The notes under the pieces were generated by a model, which worked only from the letters and a program-made list of their open reading frames with translations, had not been told where the DNA came from and ran no database searches. A stretch of 64,000 nucleotides of DNA from Yamagishiella unicocca (Eukaryota > Chlorophyta > Chlorophyceae > Chlamydomonadales > Volvocaceae): the NCBI GenBank assembly GCA_003116995.1, contig BDSL01000134.1, positions 172,327 through 236,326 of the forward strand. Direction: 5' to 3'. The position numbers and the translations under genes were made by a program. This document shows positions 1 to 12,700 of this stretch, in pieces (within the stretch, counting starts at the first letter, position 1; each line of letters begins with the position of its first letter).

Positions 1-3000
1 AACTTTAGGCGCGGCAACTTTGCTGTACGGCATTGCCGCGTTCGAATTTGGACGGCAATCAGTGCTTCTGCCGTCATAGGAAGGTGCGATTTGCTCGCTT
101 TGCTGGCTGCTGACATTGAACGTGGAGTTGCGTGCGCATATGGTATGTGGGTACGGTGTGCTGTGTGAATAAACCTAACATCGCAGCAGGTTGCTCGGCG
201 CACTCGCAACCCATCCGGTGAGCCTGCCTGCAACCCGCCACCCACTGCCCGGCTCCCCGGCGGGATCCTGCATGTGCTAGGAGCCGTAGTGGCTGCAGTT
301 ACGTAAGCACAACCTGGAGGGCGCCACAGGCCAGACCGCTAGTCAGGTCAACCTGTCCGAGCAAAGGAGCAATGTTCCGAGTAACCAGGGAGATACTGTT
401 GCCCGGAATCGTCCAGCTGACCCCCTTGTAACATAGCATTCCGTGCGATTTAAATTTCTGGTACGATGCACCTACTAAAGCAAGCTATACGTTGCTAAGC
501 CCTGGCTCGTCTGAGCTCGTCCAAGAGGTAATGGATTCAAGGAAGCAAACATAACCTGATCTTCTGTATCTCTTATGTCATGTCCTCTAGGTGCTAGGTC
601 CATTGAAGCCATCCACATCCTCATACGACCGCGCTCGGCCACTATCCATAGAAACGACACAAGCCCGTTTTCAAGTAAAATAAATGTCCACCATCCTTCA
701 CCACCGAATTTCATTTTATTTTCAAGTTAACACGGGTAATGAAAAATCTTCATGCCTAGGGTCCTGAGCAAATCGGGAACTGCGACCTGTAAGACTACCG
801 CACGGGTACTTCGTTTTCCATACTTACTCTCCATATTTAACAATTGATGATTAGTTCCATTAATTGGGTAGGATAAGATAACGTAGCATAACCTACGTTC
901 AGCAGGACTCAGTATGGTATACTCAAAAACTTCCGCAAATGGCGCCGAGAATCGTCGAAGTGGTAATGAGGCAAAGGTATGTATGCAGGCAAACGACGTA
1001 CATAATTTACTACGTTGCTGATTCGTTGTTGGTATACATGTGTGCGCGCATATAAGTGGTCGTGTCCTTGCTTCACTGCTTCAGACAGAAGCTTAGCCAG
1101 AAACTTTGTTTCACGAAGAATAAATATGATTGTATTCCGCATACAGGATGCGCTGCACTCTGGCGCTGGCGTTGCCATCGGTAGCAGTGCCCAATTGCTT
1201 GGCCCCGCTGACTGTCGCAACTCACAAGACACAGCTCAACCCCATCCTTTCGAAGTTCAAAGTTCTTCGCCCAAAAACTCAACCTCGCCAACCACGGCAG
1301 TGCCGAGCTGTCAAGGTGTGCATGGTGCGTGGCGAGGACTCTAGGAGGCAGGGGTCAAGGGAGGGTAACCCTGACCATGGGTTACCCCCTTCGTTGAGAG
1401 TACTTGCCCGGGTGTGCGTGGGTTACCGGGGGTTAACCCCCGTTTCAGTTGGACTGCCATAGGGGGCGGGGAACGGCAGCACGGCGTCGCAGCTTGCATG
1501 CATGCACGGCATGGGCTGGGTGGCTGGGAGTTCGCAACGTACGGACAGCAGCATTGCAAACATTTTCGCCGTCGCCCCGCCCTATGCCCCGGCCACCGAC
1601 CCGGGCCCACCGTTAACCCGCACATGCATCTATAGCGCTTACTATCTACCTGTTGCCTATCCATGACTCGCCCACGCACTTAATTGTTCGCACACGACCG
1701 CGTCGATGGCTCCTAACATTTCGTTGCTAAGTGTGCGTGTGTGTATTCTCGTCCACAGCAGGCGGCGGAGGGGGCGATATAACTGATGGTCCTACTACTA
1801 ATAAAACAACCACTATCGCGTCCATTCATCAGCAGCCGGCGGTTCGCAGTCTGCAGCAGGACAACATTCCAGCAGCAACAGCACCTCATGGCCGTGGGAA
1901 CACGGACACGGTCCTCATCCCAGCGGGATGTTTTTGGCTGCTGCGGGAACGAGGTAGGTGCGTGGGACCGGCGATTGATACATACCAACAGACGCAGACG
2001 TCTTCCTTTCTCGTCCATTCATCCATCCGGGTATGCATGGTAGCAGCGATCAATTACCCAGGATCACTACCACGCAACGCAACCATGCACTTGCGGCAGC
2101 ATCTGTATGTCTATCGACGTACGTTCTGCTACTCTGTCGGCTGCCTCTCACGCACTGCGTACGTATGTATCGACGCTCGTACACAGCATGTATAGTACGT
2201 ACGTAGATAGGCCGTCAACCTCTACACGTGGTAGTTATTACGTACGACCCTGCGTCCTACATCCTGAGTTCCTGATTGGCCCACGCACGCACCCAGCAGC
2301 CATCCACGCATGCACCCCGCGCCGGCGGCGGCGGCGGCGGTAAGTAAGCGGCCACCATGCATGCCGATACCATACATGCATGTACACACGTATCACGTAT
2401 TGGTACTACGCTGACATACACACACGTACGGCACGGTGTGGTGACACACGTACGGGGCACCGTCGGTATAGTTGTGTTACAACAGAGTTACGGTCTTCAG
2501 GGACGTACGTCAGTAGTAGTGTTCGTTGAACAGGTGGGAGACGATTATTGTCGCCATCGCGCTAAGTCCATCGCGCTTGTCCATGCAATAAGTTACATGG
2601 CGGCGGGCTCGTAGCAGATAGGGAATCACGCAGCTAATAAGCGCGTTACTGCTTCGTGCGTAGATGGCCTGACTTGCACCGGCCAGCCAGCAGTATCCCG
2701 TTTTACTTGCTCGGCGGGCGCGCGCACTGCTGATGACATGACTCCACCTGCGTCGGTCCGCTCGCTGCTGTACCGCGCGCGCGCCACACATGTCGTACCT
2801 GTTCCGTAGCAGACGCCACGGTTTGGTATGTATGTATGTCCAGCCACCGCCAGTGATGTCGTATATTCACAAAACATCGCTTGCGTGTGCTAAGGAAGAT
2901 GAAACGCTTACGAGCAATGGACCCGGACGGCGTAGCGGAGGAGTGTTGCCCAGCAGCCGAGCTGCACCCGCACCGCACCTACCTCTCTTTACGGCGGTGG

Positions 3001-3263
3001 CTGGGGGCATGGACAGCAGGCGCTATACATCGGTGTCTGCTAGTATCTGCAGCTACTCGCACCACCTACGCATTGCTGCCGCCCTAGCCGGCTAGGCGCG
3101 CCTACCTATATTCGTCGCCGAGCGACCTGCTTGGCTGCCGACGTGGTCGGTGTTAGCTGCTGCTGTGCGTGTGCACGCCTTATTATTTTATCTCCACGGG
3201 TGTGCGCGTGCCTAACCTTGCTTCTCTATCTGCCCATCATCGCACCCCGCCCGCCCACATCTA
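1..3263. other. Upstream region without a supported gene
   Basis: I see no exon here with convincing protein character. Open frames are short, and I found no recognisable domain, tRNA or rRNA. The stretch is rich in palindromic words (TACGTA, CATGCATG, ACGTACGT), especially at 2100-2520, and has a short GGC triplet run near 2322-2340. The promoter and 5' untranslated part of the NLR-like gene that starts at 3264 should lie in its last part, but I cannot place a TATA box or initiator with confidence. Confidence 0.5.
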
Positions 3264-3708
3264 ATGGTATCAGCTACACACATATACGCACGGCTGCGCA
3301 CACGTGGCGGCGGGGAGCAGCAAGCTGCTGCTGCTGCCGGGTCATCATCGGCGGTGGCGACTACTGCTGGTGAAGATTCAGCCGCCGCCGCCGCCGCCGC
3401 CGATGCCCGCCGAGGTTGCGGCGGCAGCGTGGATGCTGCTGGAACTGCCACCGCTGCTGCTGCTGCTGGTAGTGAGGTTACTGCCGCTGTAGCTCTACTC
3501 CCAGTGGATGAACATAACCCTTGCATCGCCGACGATCCACCGTTGTCAGAAGCTGCCTTGGTCATGGCAGCTTCAACAGCAGGACAAGCCGATAATGACG
3601 TACAGGGGGAGATGCCCACACAGGACCAGCGCCGAACACAGAGCGATGAGGTGCCAACCGGACCACCGCAAGCCAACTTGGCCTCAGCCCCTAGAGTTCC
3701 CATCCTCG
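3264..3708 (+). CDS. NLR-like gene exon 1: Ala-rich low-complexity N-terminus
   Basis: The exon encodes about 148 residues dominated by Ala/Ser/Thr runs that come from GCN triplet repeats (3340-3480), followed by a more complex acidic stretch ending ...RVPIL. The donor is G|GTACGT at 3708/3709, leaving one base of a codon. The next exon supplies AT, giving Asp, so phase matches. No signal peptide or membrane segment is apparent. The triplet-repeat part is likely length-variable. Confidence 0.65.
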
Positions 3709-6700
3709 GTACGTGGATTGCTTGGACAGCGCGCGTCGGTTGGCCTAGCTTGCTCCGGGCTGCCGTTGGTAAACGGTGTACAACGGGATCACCAACCGTC
3801 TATCAATCGGAAATATGGACAGCATCGCTTAAATATGGCAAGGTCGCCCGCATAAAACGGGGATATAGCAAGTAGGGAACGTAAAAAACAACACTCGCTC
3901 GTACGTACGCACGGGGCTGTCCAATAAAAACTAACATTAAAACTCCAATCAAATCCCTCGCGCAGATAGCCGTTCCGAAGCGGCCGTGTTCAAGGGCATC
4001 ACCCTGCGTGGGCTACGTAGGCTGAAGGCAGTGATCAAGCAGTATTATGAGTCATTGGGTGTTGACTTCCTTTCCATAACGTCGACTCGTGTACAGGACT
4101 GGGTGAGGATGGTGACTAACCAATACAAGTGCCGAGTGGCCGAGCTGACCGACTTGTTGGACCCCGAGGAAGTGGGCCGGCCCGACTACTTCATTAGCCA
4201 TGCCTGGGGAAATAACTTCAACGGGTTGTTGTCCAGCGTCGAGGCTTTCATGAAAGTCGCTGGCGCAAATGAAGACACTCGCGTTTGGATTGACCTTGTG
4301 GCCGTTAACCAGGTGCGCTAGTCACATCATCCATTTCCGCTGGGCCGCGAGCTAGGTTGTGTAGTTAGACAGAAAAAACACGTTCCACGTGTTCCGTACA
4401 GCAGGCCTGTAAATCGCGCTGTGTGCACAATTGTCACCAGCTACGGTAGTTACGAACTTATTTGCCAGCCATTCAATGTCCGTGACTACTGACTGTTTTT
4501 AGCAATGCCACCGTTAAATAGCTAGGCTAGCAGCTATGTACACATTGAAGCAAGTCCTCGCCACTCATCATACACGTCGTTACAAAATCAATGAGATCCG
4601 CACATAGGCAGGATTATCATGATGAATAATAGGCACAATCAACTCCACATTATATAGTAACGGAAGCTTGCGAAGTGTCCCTGTATTTGTGCAGCAACCA
4701 TGCGCACTCATTAAAAAATCCATATCCTACCTGCCATACATATAATTAATTACAATAACCGCCGCACCACGCACGCACGCACCCTGCTGCCGGGCTATCG
4801 CTGGCTAATGATGTCCCGTGTTCCAATCCTTGGCCCCAAAACAAGGCTTGAAATAACGCACAAATTGGATGCCTGTTGGACGAAATGTGGCTGGCTTTCT
4901 CTTATCTAAATGTGCTGCCACACTGATCTTTGCAACCCCGCCCATCCATTTGCGGGGCGAAATCCAACCAACCATCCGGGAAATTCAATCAACCATCATG
5001 GCCGCCGACACCGCCTGCCTGGTTACGAGACAGCATGACTCCGATTACCAGAGGGCCGACCTGAACGCATTCAAAGATGTCGTAAGGGCGGCAACCTTCG
5101 GCACTATTGTCGTCATGGGAAAGGGCAACTTGGAAGGCAACACCTGCAACCCCGCCACGCGGGCCTGGTGCATCTACGAGTGGGCAGCCGCAGTGGACAC
5201 GTTTGGACATGACGGCCTGCTCATGCCACTCACCACCGGCGACCGAGTGACACTGGTGAACACGCTGAACGTCAGTAATGCGCAGTGTTTTAAGCAGGAG
5301 GACAAGGACATGATACTGCGGGACGTGGAGGCTAGTCACGGCTCAGTTGATGCCTTCAATCAACGGCTCAAGCTGATGCTAATGCTACAGCCGCTGTCTT
5401 ACGGTGTTGACCTGCGCCGCCTTGGCGAACGCTCCAGGGGCACTCAGTGGGAGTTTGGTCCTGTGAAGCAGTGGTTTGCAGCAGGGGAGGGTGGACCCCG
5501 TGTCCTGTGCGTCCTGGCGGGTGCGGGCGAGGGCAAGTCCACCATCTCAGCAGCACTTTGCGGGCAGCAAGGAAATAATCTCGTCGGCGCATATCACTTT
5601 ATCAAGTACAGCGACCAGCGGCGGCTGGATCCTGTGAACGTCATCAGGAGTCTGGCGTACCAGATTGCGGCAAGGTAATAATTTGCGCATCTGCCGGCTG
5701 ACTCGCGATTAATTGGTCAATCGTTCGACTTCGGGATTATCACACATGTATGGATTCGCACGCACACGCACACGCACCCGTCAACTGATGTACGTATCAG
5801 AGTTAGGGATGCTTTAAGTGTCAGTCCATTAAAAAATGGATAACGCTTCCTTGCTGACGAGTAGAGTCTTGGATGCAAATTATAAGTTCCTACCTGCTGA
5901 CGCGCGCTGCTGACCTTGCTTATGTCATGCACTGTGTATACCAATTTCCGGCTTGTAACCCATGTTATAATACCGTGTCTGCCGCCTGCTGCACGTAAGT
6001 AAAATGCCTAAATATAAACGACTTGATTTATTTAACGCGTACAATATGTGGATATGTCTTTATTCGATGCCATGCCGTTTGAACTTCTAGCTACCTATTT
6101 GCTTGTTGATCCCATTCATCATCTTTGCAGGCTCCCAGCGCTCTGCCCGCATCTCCTTGCGGCCAACGACATCAAGCTGGCAAAATCGATCGACCCGGAG
6201 TTTGTCTTTCAAAAGCTGCTACTAGAGCCCATCAACAAGCTCACCATGGAGGGGCCTAAGCCTCAGCTAGTAATTCTGATCGATGCCCTCGACGAGGCTG
6301 ACCCAGCAGCAGCCAATGGGAGCAATATCGTCTCCCGAAACCCCAGTGGCGACAAAACTCCAGTGGACGTATGTGGCAATAAAATGTACCAGCTCATTGT
6401 GAAGCAACTGAAGACCCTGCCCTCCTGGGTTCGCTTCATTGTTACCAGTAGGCATGATGCCATGGGTGGGAGCATCCGCGTCAACCTGGACCGCTCCTTC
6501 AAAGGGGCTGTGCAGTACGTTCAGCCAATGGAGCTACGTCGTCAGCAAACTGACGGCTCAGATCATGGGAGCGATGGTGGTATGCTTGTGTTCCACACAA
6601 TCGTTAAGGAGTGCAACCTTGGGACTAGCACTGCTGTTACAGCCCCTCCACTGCCACTTCCCAGCGGGCCCCCCCAGGTGGATGACGTCTACAGGGCGTA

Positions 6701-9700
6701 CATGCACTTGTTTCGGACGGCAATTGCCGATTGCACTGATGCTGAGAAGCAACGTATTAAGGAGCTGATCTCGGTCCTGCTGGCGGCTCAAGAGCCACTG
6801 TCTGCGTCACTGATACATTCCATGGGCCTTCATGATACACTGCAGCAATTGCCAGGGTACCCGGTCACTTTTTACGTGGACGAACACCATGTATATACTC
6901 TCCACAAATCCCTCATCGACTGGCTAACCGCCAACACCCACTTGGTTGCAGTCGATGTGGATTTGGGCCACCGAATTATCGCCAAGACACTCGTGGCATC
7001 GTTTGATGAGAGTATTGATGTCAGCAATGCAAGTCCCTCAGTGTACACCCTCAAGTATCTGGTGCGGCATCTGGTAGCTTGCGGTGATGGTGCCTCCCTG
7101 GAGCGCTTCCTGCTTAACTGCACCTTTGTGTCAGAGGTCTTTAGCCATGGACACGGCCACACCTTAATCCGTGACGCCCTGGCTTTTACAGCCCCGGGAC
7201 CCCTGCTGGCCGACATCCAACGCTGGTTACTTGTTGAGCAGCACAAGCTAGCAGGCGCCAAAAGGGCGGACCTGGTGTCGCGGAGTCTCTTGACCTGTCC
7301 CGTGGAAACCGGAATCTTTAAGCTCCATGAAGCTCGATTGGCGGCAGCAGCGAAGGCGGCTGGCAGGGTCCAAACACGGTTGCAGCATGTCTTTGGGCCG
7401 GCTCCCAGATCGTGGTCGCCACTGAAGGCTGTCCTGCAGGTGAGTCATTACGCAAGTATTATGATTTATTTATTTATTATTATAACATTACGCCGGCCGT
7501 AGCCTGGCGTGTGTTGAGGGGGGACAAGGTAGGGGTTCCGTTCTTCCTATACTACTCGCTCCGTCGGTCCTATCTATGCATGCAAGTTATCAACAGCAGC
7601 AAACTACGTAGTACCAACGAAGCGCTCATTTCCTGCGAGACTGCAACATCGTACCTGCCTGCACGCAGGGTCACAAGCAACCAGTCAAGGGTGTAGCTTG
7701 GAGCCCCGACGGCAAAACGCTTGCAAGTGGCAGCGAAGACGCAACACTGCGGCTCTGGGACGCGGTTAGTGGGGAGTGCGCCGCTACACTGGAGGTATGT
7801 TGATAGGCACATCTCTTTCAGTTATGCGGACAGCAATTACGCACTGATGATAACTGAGTTATGGCCTGCCGGTGCGCGACCTTCTATTGCGTGCAGGGCC
7901 ACACGAAAACTGTAAACTGCGTGGCTTGGAGCCCTGACGGCAGAACACTCGCAAGTGCAAGCGACGATACAACGCTGCGGCTCTGGGACGTGGCTAGCGG
8001 AGAGTGCATAGTCACACTGGAGGTATGTACGCACGTACGATACATAGCGACGCACCCTTCCACTATGCATACATTACATGCTTGGTTGGTATCTGCTGTG
8101 GCGCTGCATCGATCCTCGCCTACGTATAATACATGTTAATCACTAGTATGTTTAACGTAATAACAATGGGCAAGACTACTAGCCTGCATGGTGCGTGGTA
8201 TGGATGGAGGTGCAGTGGCCGGTCATATAGAGCGAGGCGGGGAATGAAGTGCCCATATATTGTTGTACCTCATCCCCCATCCAAGGTAGGTGTTTGCAGT
8301 TAGCAGTGTATCTTGGCGGCGGCGGCGGGCTTGCATCGTGGAGGCGGAATAACATTGTCTCGCTGTTAGCTGACAAAATGGATGGAGTTGTGTGCAGGCA
8401 GCATGTAGCTTCATGAGTAGCTTCATGAGCGAGTACCTCTTTTCCTTTCTGTGCGACATCACCCATCCAGCACTCAGTGGAGGCGCGCATGTGCCCTCAC
8501 TCCTCGCCGGGCTCTGATGCGATGGATAAACGAAAGCCACACAGTGCATGGAAGGCTTGGCTGGTGTATATATATTAAACTTGCTAGAGTGCCAAAACAA
8601 CTGCCGACGGCCGGATGGGTGAATATTGGCAAATGTCGGATAACATGCATCCACTCTTGGCGTGTGTACGTCGGCTAGCTAATGGGTGAGATAGACAGAT
8701 GCGATATAAAATAAAGACATACATGTTGGCCTGTTTATTTTGCATAGCATTACGTGCTTGCTTGCTAGCTTCAGCATTCTGAACCGAAGCAATACCTTCT
8801 TAAACATGAATGGTGAACACGTATTTTTAATGGCGAACACGGGTTATAAGATAAACACTCGCCCTAAATTTGGTAACCCCACTGCACATACCTGTCATCC
8901 TTGCAATTGGTCGGTAACCGGGGGATAGGCACGCGGCCTAAACCTGGTGACCCCACTGCACGCGCCTGCCAGCCCTGTCAAATGGCCCGGTAGCTACCTA
9001 ACAGGGCGGGTAGTCACACGACCGACGCGCATTTATCCCATCGCACTCGCCTGTAAGCCCTGGCAAGTAGTGGCCCGGTAACGGGGGGCTAATAATCACC
9101 CGGCCTAAACTTGGTATGTAACCCCATATTGCCAGCCTACGGCTTAAAGGATAGCCTGCTGCCTTAGCCCTCACCACAATTTGGCAGCAGGGTATTCTAA
9201 AGAGAACGGAAAAAAGCAAAACATTGGAAAAGTGAAAATAGCTTAAGTACCTACCGCTGGTCGTATTTCACAAAATTGTCAAATACGGCAGCACTGAAAA
9301 CACTCCTGAACAATGGCCAAGCAAAGCGGCAGTGTTAAGCAACACTATCGTGCTGTAAAAGTCATTTCATTGCGCTAATGTTTCATCGATCCGAAGGGCA
9401 ACCATGCGTATAGATGGTGTTGTAAGCCCTTGCCCGGCTTCTTGCTTGGGGCCTTGATCTTGAACGTGATAACACATGTAGGCAACGAAAGATTACTGCG
9501 TATTCCTGACTCCTTACTTAGCCGTTCACACGTGCGTGGCTCAATCGCTAGTAAAGTCGTTTTAGAGAAAGCGAATAACCATTAGGGAACATCCCTGTCC
9601 AAACATCAATGCCGCATCGGCTGACCTGCCTCACTGTTGCAGGGCCACGCTGAAAACGTCATGTGCGTGACTTGGAGTCCAGACGGTACAACAGCTGTTA

Positions 9701-12700
9701 GTGCCAGCTTCGACGAGATGCTGCGGCTCTGGGACGTAAGGAGTGGGGAGTGCACTGGTACTCTGAAGGTACGTACATAAGCACCACAGGTGGGATATGG
9801 TAGCATGCATACAATCACGCAAGCACGCGAAGCGATGGATCTCTTGCTGCTGAATATTTGTTGCACAGCCTTCTAGACAATGCCTATGGCTCTTGCACAG
9901 CTCGCTCCCCACGTGGTCTGACCCGATCCGACGGCAGAAAATGCCCACGCTGAGGATCATCTCATCGGCTTATGAATCGAGGGCCAGGTCACGATGCATG
10001 CAAGTTCAACCTCGGTGCTGCCGTGGTCTGCTTGACATGGTTATAGTGTATTAAAATCAAACGGCTAGTTCATCTTAGGCGTGCAGAAGCTAGTTGCGGG
10101 CTGGAGTACCTGACGCACGCAGGGCATGTAAGTTAGACTGGATATCTGTTGTATGGCTTCGATTTTTTCATCTCATGACTTCATTTGCAAACCTCAGAGG
10201 GTACGATGGTGGGAGGCGAGCGAGGTAAGGATGCGACGGATGTATGTTACACATGTACGGTTAGTTGCTCATCACCAGGCAAGACAGCGATGCACGTATG
10301 TCGCTGCATGGATGGATAACCTAATAAATGCATGTAGGATGTGAACATGCATGTGGCAAGTTGATGAAAAACGGCATGATACCGGTACTCCTCGGTTTTT
10401 CGCGTTCCAAGTACACTAGTGTAATCCGAGTTTTTCTTTTGATGTGGCACAAATCATCTGACCTGCTGGGACACCATCGTGTAACTTGCTTTGTTGTTGC
10501 AGGGTCACACGAACAGGATTAACAGCGTGGCTTGGAGCCCCGATGGCAAGACAATTGCAAGTGGCTGCGGGGACAGGACGGTGCGGCTTTGGGACGCGAT
10601 TAGCAAGGAGTGCACCGCTACACTGGAGGTATGTAGGCCATCACACAGTACTGCCTGAACCGGCCATCATGTGTGCAATCAATGCCCGCGATATTAAATC
10701 CTTAGCTGGATGCAGGCTGCCCCAGACCAGACATCAAGGTATAACCACTGGTCGCTGTCTTATTTCTTACTTGCTATCCTATCCGCTACTCGCTTTGGCA
10801 TGTCAGAATTCGCTTTCGTTATCTATCCTCTAAGCGCACTGCTTGCTGTTTCTCTTGCTATTCGCTACTCGCTTTGACATTCCAAGTTCGCTTCCCTTAT
10901 CTTCTACGTAAACGCGCGAAAACACGCAAATTTATGTGTCCATTTGTTACACAGTCCACTGACCTACGACCGCCGTACAACGTGTTGCAGGGCCACACCG
11001 ATGCCATCACCAGTGTGGCTTGGAGCCCCGATGGCAAGACTATTGCAAGTGGCAGCGTTGATGATTCGCTGCGGCTTTGGAATGCCTTTAGTGGGAGGTG
11101 CACAGCTGAACTGAAGGTGTGTATGGTATGTCAGTACGGCATCCTTGTGGACTTGCTTACTTCCTCCCTATGGCTCCACATACTCTACTAACCCAATGTA
11201 TGCCAGAGGTGCCGTACTAAACGTTTGGGGGCTCGCCTGTCTATCTGCTGACTTACTTCTTCCCTGCTGTCGGAGGCGAACCTACCTTCCCGTTTGGTAG
11301 CTAGCACCTCATCAAATGCCCCACACAAGTTCAGTCACGCATGCATCAGGATAATAATAATGATAATAAGGATCCTCGGGATCGGAGATCAGCAAAGTGA
11401 TCATTCACCGGTCCCCGCATTCGGAAGGTCGTGGTATCGAATCCAATGGACGCCATGCGGGAGCGCGTGCTAAACGCGTAGGGGGCCCCTGTTGCATATG
11501 AGCAGCTGGGACAGCTCGGCTCTTTAGTCGAGTCCTAGTCCATGTGACAGGCAGTTGAGCGTGTATAAGGACCTAGTCCCCGCTCGGATGAATGCTCCGC
11601 CCGAAAAAGGTGTGAATGGTGAGCAGGCGGCACCTGAAGCAAATCTTAGGGGCTGCAGGAGTAATACCTGCATAATCAAAAACTCAGGTGGTCGCTGGCC
11701 GTATCTGTAAAAATACCGCGACCTTCCATAATCCACGCCAGGCCAAGTGCCGGCGTAACCTTTCTTTCTACCTTTCTTTTCTTTCTTTCTTTCTAATAAT
11801 AAGGTTACGCTGGCGCTAGGCCTTGCGTGTGTTAAGGGGGCGGGGCGGTGAGGGTGTCAGTACACCCTATACGCTCGCGCCACCGTTCAGTCACGCATGC
11901 ATCGGAACAGGAGGAATGTTGACCTGCTCCCTACACACTGGAAAGGGTGTGATGGACGGAGAGACTGTCGTCCAATACACCTACCGCAGGGACACAAGGC
12001 CATCGTCAACGGCCTGGCTTGGAGCGAGCCCAGACGGCAAGAGGATCGCAAGTGGGAGCTGGGATTTTACACTGCGGCTCTGGGACGTCGGTAGAGGGGA
12101 ATGTATCGCTACACTGTGCGGTGCAAAGGTATGTGGGTGGGGGCGTCCATTCACCCTTATCTCGTCGGGTTTGTTCTTGCTATACTTGCACCGCTTCGTC
12201 CTAGCTGTCCTTATGTAGCCCCGAACAACTGATGTATTACTGTTGCAGGCCTAGCTATACCAGCTGCGCACGTGGAGCGAATGGACGCATAAACGTGTGT
12301 CACGACCAATGAGTAGCTAGAAAGACACAAATTTACATGCCGCAAGCAACCGGGATATCCAAACAGGTGGCGGCGGTGCGAAAAAATTGAGACATCCAGC
12401 CGGTCGCTCGGTAACGGGCTTTCGTATGTTTAGGATTGTGTGCGGCTGCTGACGGAGATAGATAGATAACGCATGGGGAAGAAAGCACCGCAGTAGTTTA
12501 ATTGGAAATGGTCTTGAGCAGCAAGAAGCCAAAAGAAGCACGCAGGTAAATGTATTTAATGAATCATTTACGCTTTAACGGCATAGCTTCGTTGATTGAG
12601 GCCAATCTTCGGTTCATCCTGCGCTAAACACGTTTCTCCTGGAAGAAAACTAAGGAATGGCTGGAAAGAAAAGAAGGGAAGGAGGTTGCGCCTTGGATGA

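Noticed and set aside
1731..2195. 154-residue plus-strand frame in the upstream region
   Set aside because: Composition is Thr/Arg/Tyr mixture from palindrome-rich DNA, with no domain and no supporting splice signals.
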